A stretch of 64,000 nucleotides of DNA. It comes from Ligula intestinalis (lineage: Eukaryota > Platyhelminthes > Cestoda > Diphyllobothriidea > Diphyllobothriidae). Position numbers and translations under genes: made by a program. The stretch spans positions 71,501,038-71,565,037 of the forward strand of contig JAYGXS010000001.1 of NCBI GenBank assembly GCA_036362985.1, in the 5' to 3' direction. Position 1 is the stretch's first letter. Every line of letters begins with the position of its first letter. Shown one piece after another: positions 26,466 to 36,245 of this stretch. Below the pieces are notes generated by a model. That model did no database searches, was not told the origin of the DNA, and saw only the letters and a program-made list of their open reading frames with translations.

Positions 26466-26798
26466 TCAGCTTGGAGCTTGCAGCAGGTGCCTTTGCGCAC
26501 ACAAAACCGGCTTACTCAACCTGATAGCGGTTGCTTTTTTTGTTTCTAGCAGGTGCTGACCCAGTGACTTACGGTTGTTTGGTGGGACCTTGTAGACCAC
26601 CCTGAAGGCTTCGTTGGGGTCCACTCGATGTCCTGAATCCACCATGTGCGCTAGAATACAGCTGTTGATGGTCCTGGTGATATTGACTACATCTTTGCTT
26701 AGCCCTTACAGGAGGTGTTCCTTTATTCTTTTGGGTAGGTGCCGACTCGTGCGACTAATATATCCTGCTCTACAGGAGCAAGTTAAGGAGTAGATGCA
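26466..26798 (-). mobile_element. Penelope-like retroelement, C-terminal GIY-YIG fragment
   Basis: On the minus strand the frame reads YSLTCSCRAGYISRTSRHLP then KRIKEHLL, a GIY-YIG endonuclease core of the Penelope type in which the expected YIGRTSR reads YISRTSR. A stop (TAA 26706-26708) interrupts it. The same frame then continues with VNITRTINSCILAHMVDSGH, FRVVYKVPPN, LGQHLLET and IRLSKPVLCAQ before a final TGA at 26466-26468. This is the conserved tail after the endonuclease in such elements. The 5' open frame (to 27218) is not recognisable as reverse transcriptase. The internal stop and the missing RT show it is a dead fragment. Confidence 0.75.
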
Positions 26799-27871
26799 CA
26801 TAAATGTATGTATACATGTAAATGTAACGACCTGATGGGAATTTATTGAGAGTAAACGTATGCTCGCTAATTGCTCCTTGTCATATTTGTTTTCGATGGT
26901 GTTCAAGTGGTGGGGATTTAGACGTATCCAACAATCGGCGAGACCTCGAGACCCTGTACTTCTACCACAATATGGTTGGGATTTATCCTCGTGAACAGAC
27001 ATTTCCGTGATGTTTTCCTTCAGAAAAAGTTTTAAACCAACTAGAAAATACAATTGTGGATTTGTATCACTTAAAACCATGGAAAATAGTTTAAATGGTT
27101 GGAAACTTTGGAACAAAACACAGTATTTATCAATGAGGCTTTGTAAACAGTGAGGAATTGTAGCTAGAAAGCAACGGTGTGTCATATTGGTAACTCTCCG
27201 GAGCATGCTCAGTACCAAGACAAAACTTTTTTTGGATACACGTGGATACCTACTGGAGTATCAACGAAATGTAAGTTCGCATGTATCTTATATGCTATTT
27301 TACAGTTGGTTCTATCACCTCTATCGCCTCTTTGATTCACACCTGGTCTTATATCCTTTACATTCTGACAATATTCCATAGCCCGTAATTTTCGCTGGGA
27401 GTCCTGGGGGGCAGAAGTGAGTTTGTGGCTGACGGATCTTTTTCAATAACAATAAAAATAGACTGAGGTTTTGAAAAGAAAATTAAAATCAATGAAATAG
27501 CATATTGCGAACCCTAATGCCTCAGCAGTGGTTTACTCAGTGACGTCCGTCTTAAAATTCCTTCCTTTTCATCTGAGTTCTCCAGCAAACTCTCCATTAA
27601 GGGGTTTCACTCTCGTAAATCGATAAGGATTTTTTCCCGGATAGAACGCCTTCTTTTTCCAATATTTTTTCAGTCTGCTCTCACTTTTTGACACTCGTAG
27701 GACAAAAATACAGGCATATTCCACTTGGCATTTTTTTCTCTCCCAAATAAATTCCCATAAATTTACCTTGTGCTTTAGCTTTTATAAATGCCTCTCGGGT
27801 TTGTTTTGCTGTCAGCATAGTGGGTTCCCACGAAGAGCCCTCAAAATAGTAACACTGTCTTGTCTTCTTAG
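26799..27871. other. Upstream flank of the Ig gene; no exon resolved
   Basis: The minus-strand frame that reaches 27218 has no domain beyond the Penelope tail. On the + strand I looked for a signal-peptide exon ending in phase 1 before 27872 and found none that I can defend. A polypyrimidine stretch (ACTGTCTTGTCTTCTTAG) leads directly into the exon at 27872. Confidence 0.4.
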
Positions 27872-28234
27872 TCAAGCCGACCGTGACTTTTGCAAGTAGC
27901 GAGTACCGTATCCCTATTGGCCGTAATGAGGAGGTTACATTCTCCTGTTCTGTGGAATCACCCGGAAATGTACCTATTAACGGCACTAACTTTGGCGAAC
28001 CAGTCATTCACCTCTGGTGCGGATGTGGCAGCGCTTCTTGTACAAAACGCTGCGGTGGAGACTGCCGAATCTACGACAGTCTTGGTCGCTGGACAAGCGT
28101 TGATTGCGAACATGACTATTTCAGGGGACGCCTGATTGTGCGTTGGAGGGTGCACGTATTTAGACGTGAAATCGCCGGACAATGGGGCTGTGAATATAAT
28201 GGGATAAAATCGATGAAGACAATACATGCAGAGG
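27872..28234 (+). CDS. Ig-superfamily membrane protein, exon with cysteine-rich Ig-like domain
   Basis: First resolved exon of a five-exon gene. The acceptor is TTCTTAG ending at 27871 and the donor is G|GTAAGT at 28235. The exon is 363 bp, phase 1 at both ends, as is usual for exons encoding single Ig domains. It encodes about 121 residues: a B-strand cysteine in EEVTFSCSVESPG, a tryptophan in HLWCGCG, an insertion rich in cysteine (SASCTKRCGGDC, SVDCEHD) and an F-strand-like GQWGCEYNG. That makes eight cysteines in place of the usual two, suggesting extra disulphides in an extracellular domain. The normal YxC is WGC. No signal peptide is in this exon, so an earlier exon must exist. Ig assignment is by motif spacing only. 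Confidence 0.72.
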
Positions 28235-28467
28235 GTAAGTCAGGTGATGCATTTTCCAACAAAAATCTGTGCATGTCACATCCCAACTCCGTTTTAATGC
28301 CATTTAATTATCACTTCGACTTGAAAACGACCATCCGGTTTCTCCTCCTTATCCTGCATGTTTGCAAAGCATAAGAATCCCAATCCAATCATCTTTAGAG
28401 TATGTTCCAAAAATTGAACTGGTTGGCTGGTTTTCCAGGTAGTTATTTAGAAATCACGAATATCTAC
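28235..28467 (+). other. Start of the 7.7 kb intron 1
   Basis: The intron runs from the GTAAGT donor at 28235 to the acceptor AG at 35971-35972. It is filled with repeats described separately: a solo LTR, SINEs, a second solo LTR, the hairpin module, simple repeats, a zinc-finger fragment and a transposase-like fragment. Confidence 0.6.
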
Positions 28468-28999
28468 TGTTATAACCTTGTGAGTTCCAGTGTCAACACT
28501 GTTTATGTCCCCCAGTTACGTGTTAGGAAGAGAAGGCAGAACATGATAGCAACTAATACTTTACTGTTACTAGTTCTGCTTCCTATGTGTCCAGCAGCTT
28601 GCCTTCTGTGTCCGTCAGCAGCTTGCGTTCTGTCGTCGTCTCGGCTAACAGCGTTCTGTGCCTCTGGTAGCCGTGTCCCGGATCACAAACAGCAGAATCT
28701 CGGTTCATCGGCAGCGTCTCCAGCAACAGAGTTCCACCTTCAGCAGTGGCAGCATATTGAAGGGCCAGTAGTTATTTTCCCTATTGGCTCTCCACGAGTT
28801 GCCTTTACAGGCCACCGTTATGCCTCCAGCTATCGTTTCCTCAGATGACCAGTCATGCCATCGGTGACGCAAGCACGTGCATGCGTCTTTTCTTGGTCCC
28901 TGTCATGTGTGACCTCAGAACCTGGTCAGCGGTGGTCTTGCGTGTTCCCTCTTTGTAATCCTACGTCGAAGATGGCATGAGTCTTGGGCCATCCTGACA
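28468..28999 (+). mobile_element. Solo LTR, family B, 532 bp
   Basis: It starts TGTTATAACCTTGTG and ends GGGCCATCCTGACA. The 5-bp target duplication TCTAC is exact at 28463-28467 and 29000-29004. A second copy at 56607-57173 shares start, end and interior blocks, including TGTCCAGCAGCTTG, a CAGCAGTGGCAGCAT block, and the GTGACCTCAG stretch. No coding interior is attached. TG...CA ends with a 5-bp duplication are typical of LTR retrotransposons. Confidence 0.85.
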
Positions 29000-29004
29000 T
29001 CTAC

Positions 29005-30480
29005 TATCACATGAAACGTTCGCAGCCATTTTCGCATAATATAATGTTCCCAACCAGTGGCTGTTGAATTTTCTAATCAGCTTCGTGTTGTCCCAAAAAC
29101 CGAGATAATTCCAGACCTTCGGCTGCGTAAAACCTCTCAAAGCAGGCCATAATACCACAAAAAACATTAGTCGCTAGCAGTGGCCCAACAGTGTTGAGTA
29201 AAAGATAAAACACGTGGGTCTCTGAAAATGCGTATATATGCTTTATGGGACCACGCCTAGCAGGCGGCAAAATGCAAGTAGCGCCTAAGCATGAGTCAGC
29301 AGTCACATGAAATCTTCTGCACGAGTGCATTCACGTGAGTCATCCTATGCATTTGTAAATTCAGATGATTTTACTGACCCCAACTGAGGCCTGGGAATGG
29401 GAACGGAGAATGTGCTCGATGGTTCAGCGCTTTTTTCCTCTTTATAAACCATCTGACACATATGAAGCTATCGCAGTGCACACAAAAGAACATGGCTTAG
29501 CAGGTTGGCAAGTGAAGCGATTGTTCGGTCAGTCCAGTGTATGTCTGTGCGGAATGGCCGAACTGAAAGCCATGCTGCTAGGGCTCTTTCTCAATGCGAA
29601 CTTCATCGGACTCCCAGTCGGTGGAATCTGAACTGATTTGGTGGTACGCCCGGGCGTGCCAGCTTCCTGCCTCCCGTTTTCTTGACTAGGACATGAGAAG
29701 GAGGAGGAGTCACTGCGATACATCTAGTGCATGTCCACTGAACGTATGTTCGCGCAAGCCACTGTTCATGTGCCACCTTGCTGTGGGGCATCCGGTTGAC
29801 ATCGTCGGATATGACGGCTGGAATTTCGTACGTTCAGGTGGCAATTGGGTCCGACTGAAAATTGGCCAAAGTGAAGGTAGTGGGAGATCGACCATCGCAG
29901 ATTATGACATCCGTCACCTTCACCATGAAGTGGACCCAGAGACAGTCAATGACATTTGAAGCGATTAATGGTGGTAGTAGATTAGGGCAACATTCACCCA
30001 ACTCCCAACACCCAACAAAGGAATCGTTGCGGCGTTAGGCGGCAGGCACGACCCATTAGGAGAGGTGACAACGTTGCTAGCCTTTGGTGAGGCTAACATC
30101 CTAACGGCATCGGTAATAACAATGTGAATTGCGGGCTTGTATTCGATAGTCAGTTCGCAATCAATGCAGCCAAAGGCATCTGCTAGCGTCAGTATGTTCA
30201 GCTTGCAGTTGCTCGCGATCAATGTATCATAACCATTGGCCGTGGTGACTCGCGCGCTGATGTCTGCATACGGTAGAGGTTGCTCTCAATTTAGCAGGCG
30301 ATATCGATTTTTATTGACTCCTCGCGGCAGTCGTCAATCTGAATGGAGAAAAAAACTATCGTTGATGAACGTTCATCAACCGCTAACGGAAATCACTTTT
30401 CCCGCAGCTCCGCTTTTTGCTGTGGGCTTCACCTCTTGGGTCCTGACAACAGCTGAGTGATATGGGCAGACAGTACTGCC
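29005..30480. other. Intronic sequence without recognised gene
   Basis: Several overlapping frames of 60-90 residues on both strands have no domain. The stretch 29360-29960 is relatively GC-rich and open but unrecognised. A perfect 20-bp palindrome lies at 30361-30380. Confidence 0.4.
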
Positions 30481-30626
30481 AGCAAACACAAGGGAGACTG
30501 CAATGGCCATTTCTGGCCTATATGCCGTCGTCAGTCAGTCATATCAAGCCCGAAGTTGTCCACCACTCGACGACGGCTAATAAACCAGAAATGGCCATTC
30601 CAGTCTCCCTTGTCTTTGTCGGTAAA
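30481..30626. repeat. Two SINE 3' parts in inverted orientation
   Basis: 30481-30572 is the minus-strand body and tail of the SINE (CAAGGGAGACTGCAATGGCC ... GCCGTCGTCAG). 30574-30626 is a plus-strand body and tail (GACGACGGCTAATAAACCAG ... CAGTCTCCCTTGTCTTTGTC). Together they form an inverted repeat with arms of about 45 bp around a roughly 45-base spacer. Neither copy keeps its tRNA-like head, so they are 5'-truncated. Confidence 0.75.
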
Positions 30627-30868
30627 TTCTTTATGCCTTTATCATTAGCCCCCTAGCAGCGTGACTCCAGAGTGAGCATCATAGACACCAGGCGGGATGA
30701 TTGTATCCTTTAAGCGATTAGTTTGTGCTTATCTGCCCTTAATTATGAAGGTGTGGGTCTCGCCGGTCTGGTAATGGGACATATACGCTCATTTATTGCT
30801 ATGTAGTCTACGTTAGAGCCCTCGCACTCAGTCCTATAGCAATTTTTTAAAATAAGATAAAGTGGATT
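30627..30868. other. Spacer between SINE copies
   Basis: Nothing is recognised apart from a block around 30760-30855 that resembles 31055-31150 (TCTGGTAATGGGACATATACG versus TCTGGTAATGAAACATGTACG), suggesting a local duplication on either side of the next SINE. Confidence 0.4.
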
Positions 30869-31020
30869 CGACAAAGACAAGGGAGACTGCAATGATCAAT
30901 TCTGGCGTTTTAGCCGTCTCCAGCCCGTCATATCCAATTCGAGGTGTGTATCACTCAGAATTCGAACCCGGGACTCTGGTCATGGAGCATAACGCTCTTC
31001 TATTGCACTATGGGCGTATT
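30869..31020 (-). mobile_element. tRNA-derived SINE, minus strand, head to tail
   Basis: On the minus strand the head contains AGAAGAGCGTTATGCTCCAT and the B box CCCGGGTTCGAATTC (around 30957-30971). It continues through GATATGACGGGCTGGAGACG to the tail GCAGTCTCCCTTGTCTTTGT. This is one of the better copies for defining the family consensus. Confidence 0.8.
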
Positions 31021-31054
31021 GCTTTGTCGGTTTATATTGGGAGTATGATGAATG

Positions 31055-32109
31055 TGTGGGGCCCACCAATCTGGTAATGAAACATGTACGTTCCGTATTT
31101 GCCCTGGAGCTCATATAGGGACAATTTATGGAATATGATGAAGTGGATTGGCTATGACGGGCTCATTGGAGCCTGGTCCCTAGATGTAAACTTGATCCGT
31201 CAATTCAGTACGGGCGTACAGAGTTGCGTTTATTCATCTGCAGACTTCCGACAGCGATAATTGATTGGCTTGCTCCCCTATAACTGTCGCTCTCTGCTGG
31301 TGCTGCTATTCTTTCTTCTAACGATAAACGCGTGCACGAGTTCGATAATTTGATATAACAAACAAACTGTTCCGGCCTTCTCCATTACTCAGTTTCATAT
31401 CCGTAATACACACCTGCCGTTTAACGAAATGAACAAGCTTGTGTTGGACTCGGTGGCGTCAAACAGTTGGGATTGTATGCGCCAAACCGTGCGAGCTGTA
31501 AACAAAAGTATTGCAAATCCTCTATAGCTCAGAATGTGCTATGGTCAATAAGTGGCAACTACATGGCGAGCTATTGAAAAAAAGTATTTGGTTAATTATA
31601 CATAATAGTCAAGGGGAAATAGAATGTGCAGAAAATGTGTAGGTTTCAGTCGACAAAATAGGTTTACTTCGTAACAACAAGGTTTTGCGCTGCACAAAAT
31701 GTTTTTTAAAAGGACGAAGATAATGTTTTTAAGTGAAATCCTTGAAATTTAAAAAAATTATAAGGAGCATTTTTTTCAGTCTCGAAACCGTAACGCCATA
31801 TTACGAAATACTCAGTTTTTCCTCTCGGTAATGACAGGTGCCACTGAGTCTAGAAGAGTTCTCTGGATTGCATGAGACATTCCTGACTTGAGGATTATCA
31901 CCCTCTGCTTGACTGTGCAACCTGGATACCAAATATTAGTTAAATTCACCTGCTTAACATCTTTTAAAAATTACCAATGCAGAATGACTTCCGACTCTTG
32001 AGTAAATTTCCGCACACAATTTAAAGAACTAGCGGTCCCGATATATTGATTGTGCTTACGTATTCAAGGGGCATTTCCCTCAATAGTTAAGGCTAGCTGT
32101 TGATGGGTC
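31055..32109. other. No gene recognised
   Basis: No significant open frame and no further repeat was identified, apart from the block near 31055-31150 that resembles 30760-30855. Confidence 0.4.
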
Positions 32110-32557
32110 TGTAGGATATAAAGTAGTCCAGCCAGGTTATAGATGATAGACGTGTCCCAACGGTTATAGACTAGTAGATAAGAAGATGGAAGACCAGAGT
32201 GTTATTAGTAATTTAATTAAGTGCATAAGGAGTACTGTATAAACAATGGGTACTTGACTACCGAACAAGTGCAGTCCAGGCCTGAGCGGGACGGGTCCAG
32301 TGTCGCAGTCCGAAAGTGAGGTCGTCGGGTCCGAGTTTGTCTGCGCGTAGGCAGTCGTCGCAATAAGGTCCTTTGTCAGCAGGACTTGGAAAGTGATTGG
32401 CCAGTTAGGACAGACAGGTATTGAACACAGGTCCGTGACCTTAACCTGCCTTTGACACGCTCTGGTGCGCACCTGCCTAGTGGATATGAGAGACAGACAT
32501 GCGGCTTGCCCCATGGGCGCGCGAGGAAGACATGGCTTAAAACTGTAGGTCACTACA
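32110..32557 (+). mobile_element. Solo LTR, family A, 448 bp
   Basis: It starts TGTAGGATATAAAGTAGTCC and ends AGGTCACTACA. The interior follows the family order: ATAGATGATAGACGTGTCCC, the GTGCAGTCC block, GGCCAGTTAGGACAGACAG, and GATATGAGAGACAGACATGC. The flanks GGTC (32106-32109) and GATC (32558-32561) differ at one base and may be an aged 4-bp target duplication. Confidence 0.72.
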
Positions 32558-33007
32558 GATCTTCTCATATCAACTGCTCAGGAAGAAGGATTAACTGCTA
32601 ACGTTCGCCCTCGTCTCTTACTTCATGAAAGTAATTCCAGCTTTTAGTATTTTTTAATTCACCGACTATGTGCTATCCCTGAAGTGCCTAAATGTCAAAC
32701 TCCAATCTCGCTCTCATGATACAGTAGTCGCCGGCTTTTAAGCTCACGGTTAATAAGCCCAGTCACGTATTGACCCCACATCAGCTTGGGACGGAATTTA
32801 ACATAGCAAAATCCACCGGCTAATAAGCCCAGTCGCCAGCTACAAAGCCCAGTTTGCCGAATGTGATTTATTTTCATTTTTCACGTTAAATTTGGTGGCA
32901 CCCTTTTCGGGCGGCAGCAGACATGAGGGGTCAAATGGGCAAATCCCCAACACAAAAAAGCCGCACGTGCAAAAAGCTAACGCATTCGAACCGCAGCGCT
33001 GAGGACA

Positions 33008-33043
33008 CACACACACACACACACATACACACACGCACACACA
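33008..33043 (+). repeat. Short (AC)n microsatellite
   Basis: An interrupted run of AC dinucleotides. It lies at the edge of the first copy of the 0.5 kb hairpin module. Confidence 0.85.
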
Positions 33044-33680
33044 CGACGATGACAGTTCCCCCGTCGATTTCGACGATGGACACCACGCGCTCCAACAAGC
33101 CGCAGCAAACGCTGAAGCAAGCCACAACTAACACAAAGGCGAGCTGAGCAAGCAACCCGAAAGCAACAGCAAGCAGGAGCAACGCAGAGAACTGGCGCGA
33201 GGGAAAACAGGAGTTTAGGCAGACTTGCACAGAATCTACCCACTCGCTCGCCACTCCCACCTCCGTTTCCGGTGTAAAGACAAAGTCAATAAGACCGGGG
33301 ATGAGGGAGGGTGTAGATGGCTGGCGCGATAAACACTCAGCACGCGCACAATTGACACAGCCATCTCGCTAGGTATGCTCCCGCGTGCGCGGGAGTGCCA
33401 GAAAGTCCACATTAAGAGGGAGCCATTGCAGCCTGACTCTCAGTCCTCCCTCTCCTCCCGTACGCACACACAGACACACGCGTACAGAAGGAGCAGCTAC
33501 GTGGGGGCCCGAGTTTTCCCGTCAGTTGGCAGACCCTCCAAGCCACGGCTTTTAGCGCACCGTGATAGATTCAGACGCATTCAGATTTATTATAGTGAGG
33601 GAAGAAACGCGCCGAGGTCGACCATACTCTCTCCCCATCCACATAGTGACCGCCTAGCTTTTCGGGCACCCGCAGTGGGG
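33044..33680 (+). repeat. Dispersed 0.5 kb module, copy I
   Basis: It shares ordered blocks with 48385-48900 and 49083-49580: CGTCGATTTCGACGATGGAC near the start, TCGCTAGGTATGCTCCC plus a hairpin, then CACATTAAGAGGGAGCCATT, and CCAAGCCACGGCTTTTAGCG near the end. The hairpin at 33378-33395 is CTCCCGCG-TG-CGCGGGAG. The module has no coding signature. It could be an untranslated or terminal region of a retroelement that I do not recognise. Confidence 0.75.
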
Positions 33681-33989
33681 TCTGAAACTCGGTGGGAGGG
33701 CGAGCGCAGTCACCAACAGGGAATCAGAAGTGAGAGAAAGTGCCAGCGCCTTCCAGGCCGCAGGGCCCGTGGTTGGCTGAAGACTGGCATTGCATGTGCA
33801 TACAGACCATTGGATCTCAGAAGGGTGAGAGCAGCCCTGCATGAAGCCTGGGCCAACACCCTCCTGAGAGGGGTAACCAGTCAGTCAAAGACTGAAAGGC
33901 ACTACCCATGCTCCGTTGCCGGTTGGCGTCCGTGGGTTGGGCTGAAAGGAGAGCAAGAGACAATTGGTGAACTTTGCAATTGTGGACGT

Positions 33990-33991
33990 GC

Positions 33992-34024
<33 letters not shown>

Positions 34025-34045
34025 AGAAGAAGAAGAAGAAGAGTA
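33990..34045 (+). repeat. (GAA)n microsatellite
   Basis: About 14 GAA-type triplets with a few interruptions. It forces long poly-Glu, poly-Lys and poly-Leu frames on both strands; these frames are artefacts. Purine-rich sequence continues to about 34190. Confidence 0.9.
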
Positions 34046-34468
34046 GAAGGAAGATGAAGTAGAAGAAAAAGAGGAAGAAGGAAGGACGAAGGGGAAAAAT
34101 AGAAAAAGGGAAAGAGGGAGATAGGGAGAGGAGGCGAGGGGGGAATGCAGACAGGCCGAGAGAGAGAGGGGAGGAGATAAAGTATAGAAAAGAACAATGA
34201 GAGCAAAATCTCAGCTTACCTTGCAGCAGAGAGTCTTCAGTAGCTACTGAGGCTGTCGTTTGTGCTAAAGACAGCACTGCAGGCGCCGCTATTATGAGTA
34301 TGATTGCGCTAATGGAGTGAGTAATATAAACTACAGGAGCTATTATGGGGCAGTAAAGGCAAGACAGTATTCGACAAATTCAGCAAGAACGGCCTCTACT
34401 TACCTGAGGGAGGAGGCACTCACCTGTGTTCCCGACAAACTTGACGACGCAATCGTGACGCGAGGCGA
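34046..34468. other. Purine-rich tract then unrecognised intronic sequence
   Basis: 34046-34190 is strongly purine-biased (GA/GGA-rich). The rest shows nothing recognised. Confidence 0.5.
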
Positions 34469-34735
34469 CTAGTGAGTGTGGTTGAGGCTGGTGGTGGGGA
34501 TGTGTGAGGTGCTGGGTGTGTCGACATCACGGTCAGTGCCGCTGTCGTGAATGCGCATGTGACCTAGTAGGCCCATGCGATGAGCGAATGATCGGGGACA
34601 GTGTGGGCAGTAAAGGTGGCGGTCTCGTCTGTGTGTTGTTGCTCCAGGCACTAGTTCACCAGTCTCTGTGCGATGGATTCGTAAGTGACCGATTAGACCG
34701 ATGCGTGAGGTGAATGTGCGATTGCAGTGAGGGCA
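34469..34735 (-). mobile_element. Fragment with two C2H2 zinc fingers
   Basis: On the minus strand the frame encodes CPHCNRTFTSRIGLIGHLRI followed by H, then a linker of about 20 residues, then CPHCPRSFAHRMGLLGHMRI followed by H. Both fit C-x2-C-x12-H-x3-H. A Ser/Thr/Pro-rich tail follows. Upstream the frame runs into the CA repeat, so there is no credible start codon. I associate this near-duplicate finger pair with abundant repetitive sequences in tapeworm genomes, where it may be the tail of a retroelement; that is from memory and not shown here. A single-copy host zinc-finger exon cannot be excluded. Confidence 0.6.
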
Positions 34736-34758
34736 TATCAGGCCCTCAGAGCTGGTGG

Positions 34759-34825
34759 GACGCACACACACACACACATGCACACACACACGCACACACA
34801 CACACACACGCACACACACACACAA
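34759..34825 (+). repeat. (CA)n microsatellite
   Basis: Interrupted CA repeats directly beside the zinc-finger fragment. The Cys/Val-rich peptides they encode on the other strand are artefacts. Confidence 0.9.
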
Positions 34826-34969
34826 AAGGGCACAACACGTTCAGGCTCACGCTAGACGATGCCGACATGTGTGACCCCAAAGCATGCCAAGGTCGTCTGG
34901 CTAGCCTCCCTAGGTCTCGAAAATTTTAAAGTTGATTTCATTCGCAGGCTTTGCACCATGGCCATACGA

Positions 34970-35134
34970 AAGCCATCATCACGTGTCGACTAGTCGATCG
35001 TCCAGAAGGTGGCAAAACTCGACGCCTACCATGCATTGACTCCTCAGTTCAAGAAGAGCCAACAAACTGCTGCTGAGAAGCTTGGAATTTCACGTGGAGG
35101 TCTACGAAACTTGCTGGACAAGGAGGCTGTATAG
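34970..35134 (+). mobile_element. Possible transposase DNA-binding fragment (pogo/CENP-B-like helix-turn-helix)
   Basis: The + frame from about 35000 reads VQKVAKLDAYHALTPQFKKS then QQTAAEKLGISRGGLRNLLD before a TAG at 35132-35134. The AEKLGISRGGLRNLL segment has the pattern of a helix-turn-helix that chooses bases through its second helix, as in pipsqueak/CENP-B-type transposase N-termini. No downstream catalytic domain was found and there is no clean start codon. A short relic is the best reading; the family is uncertain. Confidence 0.35.
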
Positions 35135-35972
35135 TGCCTATCCTGCGTTTGCAAATCAAGAACTAGGACTCTCCGGTTAATGCGCCTACCGCTTATTAAG
35201 CCCAATTTGGTCTGGGCCCGAGTTGAGGTTAATAGCCGGCGACTACTGTAGCATGCTAACTTTAATCCTACTGCATCCTTACGAGGAAAGCCTAGAACCC
35301 AACGCGCCTCATTCTGCACTCCAAGAGCCCCGTGACCCTAACCAGCACCGTAAACGCATCTTGAAAATCTTTGCCACGCCAGGCCTTTGCATCTACCTTG
35401 ACACCGGGCTCAGGTCAGTGAGGGAGGAGAGAGCAAAGGGAGTTTGGTAGACAAGATATAACAGAAAAAAGCGACTTCATGCGCAGGTAACCGTTCATGT
35501 GTCCACGGAGAAACTCGTCACAAAGCGATGTTCGGACTGCCGTGTATGCACGAATCGAATCTGCCTACCGCAATAAACGGCATTTTAACAAAGTATATAT
35601 TTCATAAATGAAGAAATAAAAGCATTTGTTTAGTGGCACCCCAAGGCTGTTATTTCTTAAAACAACAGTTGGGAGGAAGTGGCTTTAGGGCTACGTCTGT
35701 GAGACGTTGTAGGTGCTTTACTTTGGTCCGTTTGTATTGCACCAACTCTCAGGATATTCATATGGTAACTGTTTTTCAATCTGTAAAGCACTAATAAGCT
35801 ATTAGGAGATGTCAAAAGCATTCACTACAGCCCCTGCTATTAACATACTTATGCATTTATCTGAGAAGCTGGCGGTATACGACTGCGAACTCACCACTGA
35901 CAGATAATTATTCTGACTCACTTTGTTGATATTGAAAGTTTCCTGCCTTTTCTTTTCTCCCTCGCAATCTAG
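35135..35972. other. End of intron 1
   Basis: No gene was recognised. The last part, TTTTCTTTTCTCCCTCGCAA, is a good polypyrimidine tract before the AG at 35971-35972. Confidence 0.5.
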
Positions 35973-36245
35973 ACAACGAGGACGTTATTAACCTATTTGC
36001 ATCCCCAGCAACTACCGTCCGTTCGGGAATTGAAGTAGTAATTGTTTGTGCCTTCGTCGGAATACCGGGGGAGAGACCCAATCTCGTTTGGAAGGTCCCT
36101 GATGCTGTTTCAGAAAAAGATTCCGCGGTATATACGGAGGCTACGAGTGTTCTTGTGCTGAGAAATGTTACATACCTGCATTCAGGAACTTACAGTTGTG
36201 GAATAAAGTACAAAACTCCTCTCTTATTAGAGCTGAAGGTAGTAG
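35973..36245 (+). CDS. Ig-superfamily membrane protein, exon with classical Ig domain
   Basis: The acceptor CAATCTAG ends at 35972 and the donor is G|GTAAGA at 36246. The exon is 273 bp with phase 1 at both ends, about 91 residues. The Ig hallmarks are in order: VVIVCAFVG (B-strand Cys), NLVWKVPD (C-strand Trp), SVLVLRNVTYLHSGTYSCGI (E strand through F strand; SGTYSC is the classic Tyr-x-Cys), then KTPLLLELKVVG as the G strand. The Cys-Cys spacing fits a V/I-set domain. It sits 7.7 kb after the first Ig-like exon, in the same phase and strand, so splicing would give tandem Ig domains. NVT is a potential N-glycosylation site. This is the strongest exon of the gene. Confidence 0.85.

Noticed and set aside
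27681..28227. Minus-strand frames across the first Ig exon
   Set aside because: Antisense shadows of a spliced plus-strand exon.
32840..33260. Cys/Val-rich minus-strand frames
   Set aside because: Products of the CA microsatellite on the opposite strand.
33375..34046. 223-residue open frame ending in poly-Glu
   Set aside because: It runs through module copy I and the GAA microsatellite; length is due to the repeat and no domain is present.
33817..34277. Minus-strand Leu/Phe-rich frames resembling membrane segments
   Set aside because: They are translations of the GAA repeat and neighbouring purine tract in other frames.
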